This document shows positions 8,884 through 16,877 of a stretch of DNA of 37,059 bases, one piece after another (positions within the stretch are counted from its first letter, which is position 1; every line of letters starts with the position of its first letter). The DNA is taken from the NCBI GenBank assembly GCA_029213025.1, contig JARGOZ010000062.1, forward strand, positions 1-37,059, given 5' to 3'. The translations under genes and the position numbers were made by a program. The notes under the pieces were generated by a model. It saw only the letters and a list, made by a program, of their open reading frames with translations, had not been told where the DNA came from and searched no databases. The DNA comes from Verrucomicrobiales bacterium. Lineage in GTDB: Bacteria > Verrucomicrobiota > Verrucomicrobiia > Verrucomicrobiales > DEV007.

Positions 8884-11133
8884 TCACGACATCTGGTAGC
8901 AATCCATATCAAATGTCACGATGACATCTTCGGGGAAAGTCATATCTTTCATGACAGTTCGGATGTGGGTAGCGATTTTTCTCGGATTCACGGCTTTCAT
9001 GACCACCTGAAACCGCCACTGATCGTGCGATTTCACCAGCGGTGACGGCAGCGGTTCTGTCATCACAATTTCCTCCGGAAGATCCCGGGCCAATCTGAGG
9101 TGCAGGGTTTTTAACGAAAACTCCGCTCTCTCCTGGTGTTTGGATCGTGCGGTGATCAGCGTCATGTGAACATAAGGCGGGTGACCGAACATTTTCCGCA
9201 AAGCCAGTTCCTGCTCGGCAAATCCGATAAAATCATGGTGCCGTCCGAATTGAATCGCCGGATGATGGGGCGTAAACGTCTGAACTACAACCTCTCCCTC
9301 CAGCTCTCCCCGGCCGGCCCGGCCCGCTACCTGGGTGAGAAGCTGAAAAGTCCGTTCCCCGGCCCGGATATCCGGAATGTGCAGACCGACATCCGCATTC
9401 AGCATTCCCACCAGGGTTACATTGGGAAAATGAAGACCTTTCGCAATCATTTGCGTGCCGATGATGATATCGATCTTTTTCGCCCGGAAAGCATCCAGAG
9501 TGTCCCGCAAAGCATTCTTTTTCCGCATCGTATCAGTGTCGATCCGGGCCACTCTCGCGCCTTTGAAAAACTCCTTGAGCACACTCTCCACTCTTTCTGT
9601 TCCAAAGCCCGAATTCACAATGTCTTTGGCCCCGCATTCCGGACATTTCCGGGGCGGAAGTTGGGAAAAACCGCAGATGTGGCACACCAGTTTGTCATCA
9701 TGCTGGTGCAGGGTCATTGTCGAGGCGCAGTGGCGGCAATTGGCGACATATCCACACTGGGGGCACAACATGGAACGCGAAAAACCCCGCCGATTCAGGA
9801 ACAGGATTGTCTGCTCTCCATCAGCCAACCGCGCTTCTATCGCTTCCCGGAGCTTGGAGGACAAAATGGTAAGCCCGCCACCCTGTTTGCGGGTTTCCAG
9901 TTTCATATCAATGATCCGGATGAGAGGTAACTTCCGGTCATCGACCCGCAAAAGCATCTCGGCGAGATCGTATTTCCCGGACTCCACATTTTTCCACGAC
10001 TCCAGACTGGGTGTGGCGCTGCCTAAAACTACCGGGCATTTTTCCAAAACGCCCCGAACCACCGCCAAATCCCTCGCCTGATAGCGGGGATTGGTGTCCT
10101 GCTTGTAGGAGTTTTCATGCTCCTCATCAACTACGATCAGTCCCAAATTCTCAATCGGGGAGAAAATCGCACTTCTCGCTCCAATCACGATCCGCGCTTT
10201 GCGATTGAGAATTTTCTTCCATTCATCATGTCGCTCCCCCTCGGACAAACTGCTGTGAAGAATTGCGACCTGATCCTGAATATCAGCAAATCGCTGTTTG
10301 AACCGGTTTGCCGTCTGCGGAGTCAACGCAATTTCGGGAACCAGGACAATCGCTCCCATCCCCTGCTCCAAAACGTGCTGTATCGACTGCAAATAGACCT
10401 CTGTCTTACCGCTGCCAGTAACCCCGTAGAGCAAAATCGGCTTCGGAGCCTTTTCAAGGTTCTTCCCCGACACTTTCTTGATTTTATCGAGAACCACCTG
10501 CTGTTCTGGATTGGGCGTGAGAGGCTGAGACGCTACAAAAGTCTGACCGCCAGTGGGATCTCTCGAAACCACGACATCAACCACCTCGACGAGGCCTTTG
10601 TCCTCCAATCCGGAAATCGTGCTTCTCCCGAAACCCTTTACTCCCGTCATTTCCGAGAGCAAAAACCCGCCTTCCCCTGCTTCGCGCAGGACTTCGAAGG
10701 CCTCGACCTGCTTTTTCGCTGTTTTCGGAATCCGTTCCCCGGCAGCGGAATCTTTCAGCACCCCTGCAGGAAGGCGGACCTGCTTGGCCTTTTTGCTCTT
10801 ATCTTCCTTTCCCCGGGCCGGCTTGGGCAGCATCGTCCGGTATACCGACTCGATTGAGCACATGTAGTATCCGGAAATCCACTCCGCCAGTTTCAACAAA
10901 TCCGGCGTGAGAAAAGGCTGTGAACCGACCACTTTACGTACCGGTTTCATATTGTAGGAAAGGACTGAAGTGTCCACTTCCTCAACCGCCATAACGGTTC
11001 CAACTGCTTCCCGGCCCCGCAATGGAACCAAAACCCGTGAGCCTGGAGCTACCTCCATACCGTCGGGAATGAGGTAGGAAAAAGACAGATCGCTCGATGA
11101 CCCGTCAATCAACACTTTCACGCATGATTGCAT
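8884..11133 (-). CDS. priA: Primosomal protein N' (replication restart helicase PriA)
   Basis: 749 residues, close to the usual length of about 730. PriA recognises abandoned forks, unwinds the lagging strand 3' to 5' and loads the replicative helicase. Visible are the N-terminal 3'-end-binding region, a Walker A motif GVTGSGKTEVYL near residue 235, DEEH near 337, the helicase motif RGFSRS, and a cysteine cluster at about 454-495 (CPQCGY, CRHC, CHICG, CPECG) that binds two structural zinc ions. The C-terminal helicase motif is present as QVAGRAGRG. All catalytic motifs look intact. The barrel gene upstream on the same strand is separated from it by a strong terminator at 11174-11203, so priA has its own promoter in the roughly 40 bases before its start or depends on read-through. 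Confidence 0.97.
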   Translation of the reverse strand: MQSCVKVLIDGSSSDLSFSYLIPDGMEVAPGSRVLVPLRGREAVGTVMAVEEVDTSVLSYNMKPVRKVVGSQPFLTPDLLKLAEWISGYYMCSIESVYRTMLPKPARGKEDKSKKAKQVRLPAGVLKDSAAGERIPKTAKKQVEAFEVLREAGEGGFLLSEMTGVKGFGRSTISGLEDKGLVEVVDVVVSRDPTGGQTFVASQPLTPNPEQQVVLDKIKKVSGKNLEKAPKPILLYGVTGSGKTEVYLQSIQHVLEQGMGAIVLVPEIALTPQTANRFKQRFADIQDQVAILHSSLSEGERHDEWKKILNRKARIVIGARSAIFSPIENLGLIVVDEEHENSYKQDTNPRYQARDLAVVRGVLEKCPVVLGSATPSLESWKNVESGKYDLAEMLLRVDDRKLPLIRIIDMKLETRKQGGGLTILSSKLREAIEARLADGEQTILFLNRRGFSRSMLCPQCGYVANCRHCASTMTLHQHDDKLVCHICGFSQLPPRKCPECGAKDIVNSGFGTERVESVLKEFFKGARVARIDTDTMRKKNALRDTLDAFRAKKIDIIIGTQMIAKGLHFPNVTLVGMLNADVGLHIPDIRAGERTFQLLTQVAGRAGRGELEGEVVVQTFTPHHPAIQFGRHHDFIGFAEQELALRKMFGHPPYVHMTLITARSKHQERAEFSLKTLHLRLARDLPEEIVMTEPLPSPLVKSHDQWRFQVVMKAVNPRKIATHIRTVMKDMTFPEDVIVTFDMDCYQMS

Positions 11134-11159
11134 CAGACCATGTACGACTGAACCAGCCG

Positions 11160-11203
11160 AAAGAACAAAAGAAAATCGCCTTCCCCATTCAGGGAAGGCG
11201 ATT
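11160..11203 (-). terminator. Rho-independent terminator after the outer-membrane barrel gene
   Basis: AATCGCCTTCCC (11174-11185) and GGGAAGGCGATT (11192-11203) form a perfect 12-bp stem with a six-base loop. Read on the minus strand it is followed by TTCTTTTGTTCTTT. It lies between the barrel gene and priA. Confidence 0.9.
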
Positions 11204-11247
11204 CCAAAACCAAGGTTAATGAAATAAAAATTTCGTCTTGTGTGGAC

Positions 11248-12126
11248 TTAGAATCCTACGTTGAGACTGATACCTCCGTAGAACACATCCTGTGAGTTAG
11301 TCCCGGCATGAACGGTTGGTGCGTTAACATTTCCAGCAACCCAGCCATCAGGAGTTCCGTTGTAGGCAACATACGGAGTCAAAGTAGCGTTACATCCGAT
11401 TGTGATAGGAACACCAGCTTTGATGTAGTAGTTATTCCAACCGGAACCAGGACCTCTCCCAGTCTGATTACTTGTAAGGCCAAGACCTTCCATAAGACCG
11501 TCGCTGTAAGAAACACCGGCAGTAAGCTCAAAAGCGATACAATCAGTGATGTCTTTTCCGTATCCAACTTCAGCATAGTGATACCATGCGCTCATGTCGT
11601 TTCCAGCAGTTGCACCACCACCGAGAAAATACTCAGATCCGGCACCGGCATAGAGACCGCAGAAAAGCTCCTTCTGGAGATTCAAAGCGATTGACCCGAA
11701 GGAGTCACCACCGTTGTTATTACCACCAGGAGTCCTTGTAGTAGGGAAGAAGTAATGAGTGTAGAGCAAATCAGCACTTACTCCCATCATTTCCGGAAGA
11801 GCAACACCAAGATAGATGTCAGTCTCGTCCCCATACTGGTTAGGAGCACTCGCAAGATCCGTTCCGTGCCAAACACCGATTACCGGGCTGACTGGAAGAC
11901 ATGCAATGTCGAATGTGTAATTCACATCCGCCCAGATCATGTCACGGGAAAAGCGAACACCTCTCCATACGTAGTCTGTGTCGTAGCCCAGTGAAAGATT
12001 GCCTGCCAACTCAGGGCAGCATTCTGTCGGGCATTTGTCTGGTGCTGGCGGACACCATTCTCCTGCTGTAGCGCCATTGATAGCCACAGCACCGATAAGA
12101 GTAGCAAGTAATGCTTTGATTTTCAT
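11248..12126 (-). CDS. Outer-membrane beta-barrel protein with cysteine-rich N-terminus
   Basis: 292 residues from the ATG at 12126, which has a good ribosome binding site (GGGAG, 5-9 bases upstream); the frame extends 12 codons further but the signal peptide starts here (MKIKALLATLIGAVAINGAT, cleavage near residue 21). The mature protein begins with WCPPAPDKCPTECC, then NLSLGYDTDYVWRGVRFSRD, which resembles the start of TIGR02001-like barrels. Alternating aromatic/glycine strands follow, and the protein ends in GGISLNVGF with a terminal Phe typical of barrel assembly. Eight cysteines are unusual for a barrel. The strong ribosome binding site and terminator suggest high expression. Function is not assigned; porin-like or structural roles are possible. 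Confidence 0.85.
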   Translation of the reverse strand: MKIKALLATLIGAVAINGATAGEWCPPAPDKCPTECCPELAGNLSLGYDTDYVWRGVRFSRDMIWADVNYTFDIACLPVSPVIGVWHGTDLASAPNQYGDETDIYLGVALPEMMGVSADLLYTHYFFPTTRTPGGNNNGGDSFGSIALNLQKELFCGLYAGAGSEYFLGGGATAGNDMSAWYHYAEVGYGKDITDCIAFELTAGVSYSDGLMEGLGLTSNQTGRGPGSGWNNYYIKAGVPITIGCNATLTPYVAYNGTPDGWVAGNVNAPTVHAGTNSQDVFYGGISLNVGF

Positions 12127-12799
12127 ATTTAACTCCCTGGTTATTTTGTTTTTTGGTCGCAATATTAAGATTGCTTAATTAAATTGAATCTTGGTGTCGT
12201 TGAAAGCTTTTGCAAGCTGAAATTACACTTTTCTTAATTAAAAAGTCTAAGAAATAGCAAATAGGGCCGTTATTTGACGAATTTACGTCTGTTTTCACAG
12301 GGGCTCGTGGCCAAATTCTTTAGTTCGGCTATGGAAATTCCGAATTTTCTCGAACGTTTTATTTCCGGAAAATTGGATTTTTTCGAGTTTTCGGAGGGTT
12401 TTGAACCGAAAATCACAGGATCGCACGGCTATTTTACCCGTCTAAATCGAATCAATTCAGAGAATTCTGCAACCCAACAGGGTATGCCCCCGCATTCAAG
12501 AGGGTACGATGATGTGGAAGAGTCGTAATGTCCGGATTTGCCGCCAGGGGGACACCCCCGGGAGAAACCACTACCGTTTCGTAGACTCAGGTATTATATA
12601 CCAACAGGTCCGGTTGTTTGCGAAACAGCCCTTGCAAACCCCGCTATTCCTAATGATCACCCCTTCTGGTGATAATTTTGTTCACTTATCGCCAAAGGTT
12701 TAAAATTTTTCGTAGCGAATTCGATTTTAGGCTGTAAAGTCGGCACTCCAAAATTAACAGCAGGAGGGGTCTGTTCCCCGTTCGCACTGCATCCATAAT
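12127..12799. other. 673-bp spacer between the barrel gene and rplA, holding repeats and small palindromes
   Basis: No convincing gene lies here; an 84-codon frame at 12274-12528 lacks any protein-like pattern. Near the barrel gene, TTAATTAA occurs twice within CTTAATTAAA (12175-12182 and 12234-12241), probably AT-rich promoter DNA for the minus-strand barrel. Two decayed copies of the 22-bp-period repeat lie at 12476-12507. Further right are a 13-nt palindrome GGTATTATATACC (12590-12602), a GTTTGC/GCAAAC inverted repeat (12616-12639) and a GGGG/CCCC hairpin at 12766-12779 that would include the purine-rich AGGAGGGG. These may belong to the leader of the ribosomal protein operon, but no L1-binding site could be established by eye. 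Confidence 0.5.
12476..12507 (+). repeat. 22-bp-period repeat locus 2: two decayed cores
   Basis: AACAGGGTAT (12476-12485) and AAGAGGGTAC (12498-12507) start exactly 22 bp apart, matching the core AACAGGGTAC with one mismatch each. The spacing is the same as at the other three loci, which is why they are assigned to the family despite decay. Confidence 0.7.
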
Positions 12800-13495
12800 A
12801 TGGCTAAAAAAAGAAGCAAAAGATACGTAAAAGCTGCTGAGATGGTAGATGTCGAAAAAATCTACCCACTCGAAGAAGCTGCCGCGCTGGTGAAGAAATT
12901 CCCGGCTCCCAAGTTCGACCAGAGCGTAACCATCAGTTTCAAGCTCGGTGTTGATCCTCGTCAGTCCGACCAGATGGTTCGCGGAACCTGTCCTCTCCCT
13001 CACGGAAGCGGTAAAGACGTTCGCGTTCTCGTTTTTGCAGAGGGCGAAGCAGCTACGGAAGCAAAGAATGCCGGTGCAGAGCACGTCGGTCTGGAAGCCT
13101 TGATTAAAGAAGTGCAGGGCGGTTTTAACGATTTTGACGTTGTTGTCGCTACTCCGGCAGCGATGTCCGAAGTCCGGAAACTCGGTAGGCAGCTTGGACC
13201 CCGCGGCCTCATGCCAAACCCGAAGACCGGCACGGTAACCGACGATACAGCTGAAGCGGTAAGAGCCGTGAAGGCAGGCCGGGTTGATTTTAAACTCGAC
13301 CGGAATGGAAATGTATCCATCCCGGTTGGTAAAGCTTCTTTCGAAGCGGACAAGCTGGTGGATAACACCAAAGCTGTAATTGACGCAGTTGCTGCAGCGC
13401 GACCCGCGACAGCAAAAGGAATTTTCATCGACAGCGGCACCCTGGCCGGAACGATGACACCAGGAGTTAAGGTGGATGTTTCTGCCTGGAAATAG
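12800..13495 (+). CDS. rplA: 50S ribosomal protein L1
   Basis: 231 residues, the usual length. L1 binds 23S rRNA at the mobile L1 stalk next to the ribosomal E site and in many bacteria represses its own operon by binding the mRNA leader. The start MAKKRSKRYVKA and the signature region GPRGLMPNPKTGTV are typical. No ribosome binding site directly precedes the ATG; AGGAGGGG lies about 31 bases upstream inside a possible hairpin. It is the first gene of a three-gene unit with rplJ (30 bases downstream) and rplL. The usual upstream partner rplK is absent: a non-coding spacer with repeats and then the unrelated barrel gene precede it. Confidence 0.97.
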   Translation: MAKKRSKRYVKAAEMVDVEKIYPLEEAAALVKKFPAPKFDQSVTISFKLGVDPRQSDQMVRGTCPLPHGSGKDVRVLVFAEGEAATEAKNAGAEHVGLEALIKEVQGGFNDFDVVVATPAAMSEVRKLGRQLGPRGLMPNPKTGTVTDDTAEAVRAVKAGRVDFKLDRNGNVSIPVGKASFEADKLVDNTKAVIDAVAAARPATAKGIFIDSGTLAGTMTPGVKVDVSAWK

Positions 13496-13525
13496 TAAAC
13501 GAATCAATTAAACCGAATTACCAGG

Positions 13526-14038
13526 ATGAAAGAAGTCAAACAAACCATCATCGACGGACTCCTCGAGGAAATCAACAGCTCACCGTTCATGCTCGTCGCT
13601 GACTACAGCGGCATGACCGTGCCACAGTTCGCTGACATTCGCGCTAAGCTCGCCGAAAAAGGGGCCAAATTTCAGGTCGCTAAAAATACTTTCGTGAAAC
13701 GCGCCGCTGACAGCGCCGAGTTTCCTACAGAAATCGCCGAATTTCTGTCAGGACAAACCGCCATCATCACCGGTGAAGAAGACGTTTGCGGAGCCGCAAA
13801 AGTTCTTAAGGACGCCGGAAAAGACGGGAAGTCACCAACTGTGCGTGCCGGTGTTCTCGACGGTGAATTCCTCGACGAAGCCAAAGTGAAAGCACTTGCT
13901 GATCTCCCATCGAAAGAGATTCTGCAGGCGACTCTTCTCGGCCTCCTCAACCAGCCCGGAACCTCACTGGTTCGTGTGCTGAACGAGCCCGGCTCTGCAC
14001 TGGCACGAGTCCTTGCCGCCAAACAGGAAAAAGGATAA
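13526..14038 (+). CDS. rplJ: 50S ribosomal protein L10
   Basis: 170 residues, normal length. L10 anchors the L7/L12 dimers to the large subunit and forms the base of the GTPase-associated stalk. The N-terminal rRNA-binding part shows LVADYSGMTVPQ and KFQVAKNTFVKRA. The C-terminal helical tail, where L7/L12 dimers dock, ends in GSALARVLAAKQEKG. It starts 30 bases after rplA and is followed, after a structured 145-base spacer, by rplL. Autoregulation by the L10-L12 complex is known for this gene pair in other bacteria; the usual long leader before rplJ is missing here, so regulation may instead sit before rplA or in the rplJ-rplL spacer. Confidence 0.97.
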   Translation: MKEVKQTIIDGLLEEINSSPFMLVADYSGMTVPQFADIRAKLAEKGAKFQVAKNTFVKRAADSAEFPTEIAEFLSGQTAIITGEEDVCGAAKVLKDAGKDGKSPTVRAGVLDGEFLDEAKVKALADLPSKEILQATLLGLLNQPGTSLVRVLNEPGSALARVLAAKQEKG

Positions 14039-14183
14039 GACAAATTTTCCGGGCAGGTCACCTGAAAATGACCACCTGGACATAAAACCAAAATAAAACA
14101 ACAAACCGGGTTCCTTGCCGGCTGTCGGGCACGACAGCTTAATTGACCGAAAGCTTTCGGGAGCGGCGATACCCATCAAAAAA
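14039..14183 (+). promoter_or_regulatory. Structured rplJ-rplL spacer, candidate processing or regulatory region
   Basis: 145 bases with four short foldable elements: GGTCA/TGACC (14056-14073), CCGG/CCGG (14106-14121), GCTGTCG/CGACAGC with a GGCA loop (14121-14138) and the perfect 14-bp palindrome CCGAAAGCTTTCGG (14147-14160). None is followed by a T run, so they are not intrinsic terminators. They may adjust the L12:L10 ratio by processing, attenuation or a promoter; this is inference. Confidence 0.4.
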
Positions 14184-14564
14184 ATGGCTGATACAAGCAA
14201 ACTAGTAGAAGAACTCAGTGGTCTTACCGTCCTTGAGGTGGCAGATCTCGTTAAAGAACTCGAAGAAAAGTGGGGCGTTAGCGCTGCTGCACCGGCTGCC
14301 GTAGCTGTTGCAGGTCCTGCAGCAGGTGGCGAAGCCGCTGCTGAAGAGAAAACTGACTTCGACGTGATTCTCACCGGCGACGGTGGTAAGAAGATCGCCG
14401 TAATTAAGGCAGTTCGTGAAGTCGTTCCCGGTCTTGGACTGGCCGACGCCAAGAAACTCGTCGAGAGCGCTCCTACACCTCTGAAAGAAGGTGCATCGAA
14501 GGAAGAAGCTGAAGAGATGAAGAAGAAACTCGAAGAAGCAGGTGCTTCTATCGAGTTGAAGTAA
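14184..14564 (+). CDS. rplL: 50S ribosomal protein L7/L12
   Basis: 126 residues from ATG 14184; the frame extends to 14115 but the family start [20 protein letters not shown] fixes the beginning. The protein has an N-terminal dimerisation and L10-binding helix pair, a flexible Ala/Gly/Pro-rich hinge (about 37-55) and the C-terminal factor-binding domain ([20 protein letters not shown], then the [14 protein letters not shown] helix). It recruits translational GTPases to the ribosome, usually in four to six copies. A strong terminator with a UUCG loop follows at once, so unlike in most bacteria the transcript does not continue into rpoB and rpoC. Confidence 0.98.
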   Translation: MADTSKLVEELSGLTVLEVADLVKELEEKWGVSAAAPAAVAVAGPAAGGEAAAEEKTDFDVILTGDGGKKIAVIKAVREVVPGLGLADAKKLVESAPTPLKEGASKEEAEEMKKKLEEAGASIELK

Positions 14565-14585
14565 TCTTCCAAAAATCAATTTGGT

Positions 14586-14623
14586 GCCGTGTTTCGGATT
14601 CGTCCGGAACACGGCATTTTTTT
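14586..14623 (+). terminator. Rho-independent terminator after rplL with UUCG tetraloop
   Basis: A 13-bp stem (14586-14598 with 14603-14615, one U-G wobble) is closed by TTCG at 14599-14602 and followed by seven T at 14617-14623. It ends the rplA-rplJ-rplL unit. Confidence 0.95.
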
Positions 14624-14651
14624 GTACCGGGCCGCGCACTCTACCCCACCT

Positions 14652-14680
14652 CGTAGAACAGGTTGGCAACCTGTTCTACG
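14652..14680. repeat. GTAG/CTAC palindrome A
   Basis: A perfect inverted repeat with 14-bp arms and a single central base (CGTAGAACAGGTTG, g, complementary arm). It lies between the rplL terminator and the esterase gene. It shares the outer GTAG...CTAC ends with palindromes B (24371) and C (36728). It has no T run and is not a terminator. Confidence 0.75.
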
Positions 14681-14754
14681 CGAGTAGAAAGCGATACGCC
14701 ATTCCACCACGAAATGTTCTGGATTCCCCACTGACTTTGGTTCAGGCTTTTACT

Positions 14755-16866
14755 ATGAAACTGCTTCTGTCACTCCTTCTCTTTTTGATCACCGGCAGCC
14801 AATGCATCCAGGCATCCGACTTCACTTCCATTCCGACAGAGCCCACAATCGGCGATGCGATGCTGACAGAATACTTTGAAAGGGAAACCCGCCGACTTGC
14901 CCAGAGAACCGACAAAATCGTATCCAGCGAAGAGGACTGGAATACCCAGTCGCTGAGTCTGCGTCGCCAGCTTTTCGAAATGCTCGGGCTCCAGCCCCTG
15001 CCCGCCCGCTCTCCGCTGAAACCTGTCATCACCGGCACGATTACTCACGATGGCGTTATCATTGAAAAACTACAGTTCCAGTCGCGTCCCGGGTTATATG
15101 TAACGGCCAATTTCTATCGCCCGGAAAAACAGGACGGCCCACTGCCCACTATTCTCTATGTCTGTGGTCACGGCAGGAAGATGGATGGCAAGATCAGTCT
15201 CGGAAACAAAGCCCACTACCAGCATCACCCCCTGTGGTTCGCACGGAACGGCTACACCTGCCTGATTATCGATACTTTGCAGCTCGGGGAAATTGAAGGC
15301 ATCCATCACGGCACCCACCGGATGAACCGGTGGTGGTGGAATGCCAGAGGTTACACCCCCGCGGGAGTGGAAGCATGGAACGGGATACGGGCGCTGGACT
15401 ATCTCGAAACCCGCCCGGAAGTAGATAAAGAAAAATTCGGTATCACCGGTCGCTCCGGAGGCGGCGCCTATACCTACTGGATCGCCGCCCTCGATACACG
15501 AATCAAAGTCGCCGCGCCGGTCGCCGGTATTACATCGATGAAAAATCACGTGGTTGACGGATGTATCGAAGGTCACTGCGACTGTATGTTTATGGTAAAT
15601 ACCTATCGATGGGATTTCCCTCTGCTGGCGTCGTTGATCGCCCCCCGCCCCATGCTGATACTCAATACCGATAGCGACCGCATTTTCCCTACCGATGGAG
15701 TCGTCGACGTCTATACCAAAACCGCCATGGTATATGATCGCCTCGGAGAACGTGACGCTCTCGGGCTCGCCTTTTACCAGGGCCCGCACAAAGATACCCA
15801 GCCGCTACGCGTCTCTGCGTTCCACTGGTTTGAACGTCACTTGAAAGGCAAATCGATCGACTACGAAATACCCGACACCACGGCCAAACAGGAACTCGAT
15901 CCAAAACAACTCCGGGTTCTTGAAAAAATCCCGGGAAACGAGCGAAATACCGCGATCGACGAATATTTTACGAGGCGAACACCGCGCCGCCCCGTCGTGC
16001 CGGAAACCGAACAGGATTGGCGCGCCCGCCGGGCCCTGACCATTTCCCGTCTCAAAAGCAAATCGTTTCGCGGCTGGCCATCGGCAGCGGAAGACACTGA
16101 ACTCTCCCGGGAATACCACTCGGAAAAAGACGGCATGACATTTACCCGGTATACCTACAACAGCCAGAACCCCTTTCGGCTACCTCTATACCTTATCCAT
16201 CGCGAAGGACTGGCACCGGAAGAACTGGATCTCATTGTCCTCAACGTGCTCGACGAAAAGAACTGGAACGAGTTTTTGTCGTCCATGGGGGCCACCTTTC
16301 CCGAGGCATTCCCGGGTATAGAAATTCCGGAGCAGAACAAGGAAAACTACGATGCCGAAGTAAAGATGCACCGCAATATGAAATGGGGCATGGCCTACCT
16401 GCCGCCCCGCGGAATCGGCCCAACAAGCTGGACTAATGATGAAAAAGAGGCCACTCACATCCGGCGCAGATTTGCCCTGCTCGGTCAAACTCTGGACGGG
16501 ATGCGCGTCTGGGACATCCGGCGCGGGATTCAATCCCTTCGCTCCATCGAAGGGGCCGACAAACTGCAGCTCTGGTTGCAGTCCAGCGGAGAGATGGGCG
16601 GAAACGCCCTGTACGCTTCACTGTTTGAAAAAGACATCCACCGGCTTGATTTGCACAATCTTCCCGACTCCCACCGCACCGGTCCGGAATACCTGAATAT
16701 TCTGCGTTTTGTCGACATACCGGAGACAGTGGGCTTTGTCGCAAAAACAAGCCAGGTCCGGCTCTACACGGACAAACCGGACCAATGGAAGTATCCCGTT
16801 TCCCTCGCCGAAAAATACAAATGGGAAGGCAAACCTATAGAAGTCAGAGATCTGACAGAAAAGTAA
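14755..16866 (+). CDS. Secreted alpha/beta hydrolase, acetylxylan-esterase-like
   Basis: 703 residues from ATG 14755, where a signal peptide begins (MKLLLSLLLFLITGSQCIQA, cleavage about residue 20); the upstream extension of the frame runs through palindrome A and is rejected. The first half is an alpha/beta hydrolase: an oxyanion-side YVCGHGRKM, the nucleophile elbow GRSGGG with Ser234, a likely acid in NTDSDRIFP (near 307) and His near 345 in YQGPHKD. This layout matches the acetylxylan-esterase-like hydrolases abundant in PVC bacteria that deacetylate or otherwise de-esterify polysaccharides. The second half (about 400-703) is a second, less conserved region with no clear catalytic motif. 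It is probably periplasmic, and substrate is not determinable. It is likely monocistronic, with a convergent gene 11 bases downstream. Confidence 0.85.
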   Translation: MKLLLSLLLFLITGSQCIQASDFTSIPTEPTIGDAMLTEYFERETRRLAQRTDKIVSSEEDWNTQSLSLRRQLFEMLGLQPLPARSPLKPVITGTITHDGVIIEKLQFQSRPGLYVTANFYRPEKQDGPLPTILYVCGHGRKMDGKISLGNKAHYQHHPLWFARNGYTCLIIDTLQLGEIEGIHHGTHRMNRWWWNARGYTPAGVEAWNGIRALDYLETRPEVDKEKFGITGRSGGGAYTYWIAALDTRIKVAAPVAGITSMKNHVVDGCIEGHCDCMFMVNTYRWDFPLLASLIAPRPMLILNTDSDRIFPTDGVVDVYTKTAMVYDRLGERDALGLAFYQGPHKDTQPLRVSAFHWFERHLKGKSIDYEIPDTTAKQELDPKQLRVLEKIPGNERNTAIDEYFTRRTPRRPVVPETEQDWRARRALTISRLKSKSFRGWPSAAEDTELSREYHSEKDGMTFTRYTYNSQNPFRLPLYLIHREGLAPEELDLIVLNVLDEKNWNEFLSSMGATFPEAFPGIEIPEQNKENYDAEVKMHRNMKWGMAYLPPRGIGPTSWTNDEKEATHIRRRFALLGQTLDGMRVWDIRRGIQSLRSIEGADKLQLWLQSSGEMGGNALYASLFEKDIHRLDLHNLPDSHRTGPEYLNILRFVDIPETVGFVAKTSQVRLYTDKPDQWKYPVSLAEKYKWEGKPIEVRDLTEK

Positions 16867-16877
16867 AGAATACGTGG

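Noticed and set aside
9136..9930. A 264-codon plus-strand frame (and a further 246-codon frame at 10117-10857)
   Set aside because: Both lie opposite priA, which has all expected motifs; the frames have no recognisable domain.
12274..12528. An 84-codon plus-strand frame in the spacer before rplA
   Set aside because: No ribosome binding site or conserved-looking pattern, and it runs through the decayed 22-bp-period repeats.
12686..13507. A 273-codon minus-strand frame over rplA
   Set aside because: Antisense shadow of rplA.
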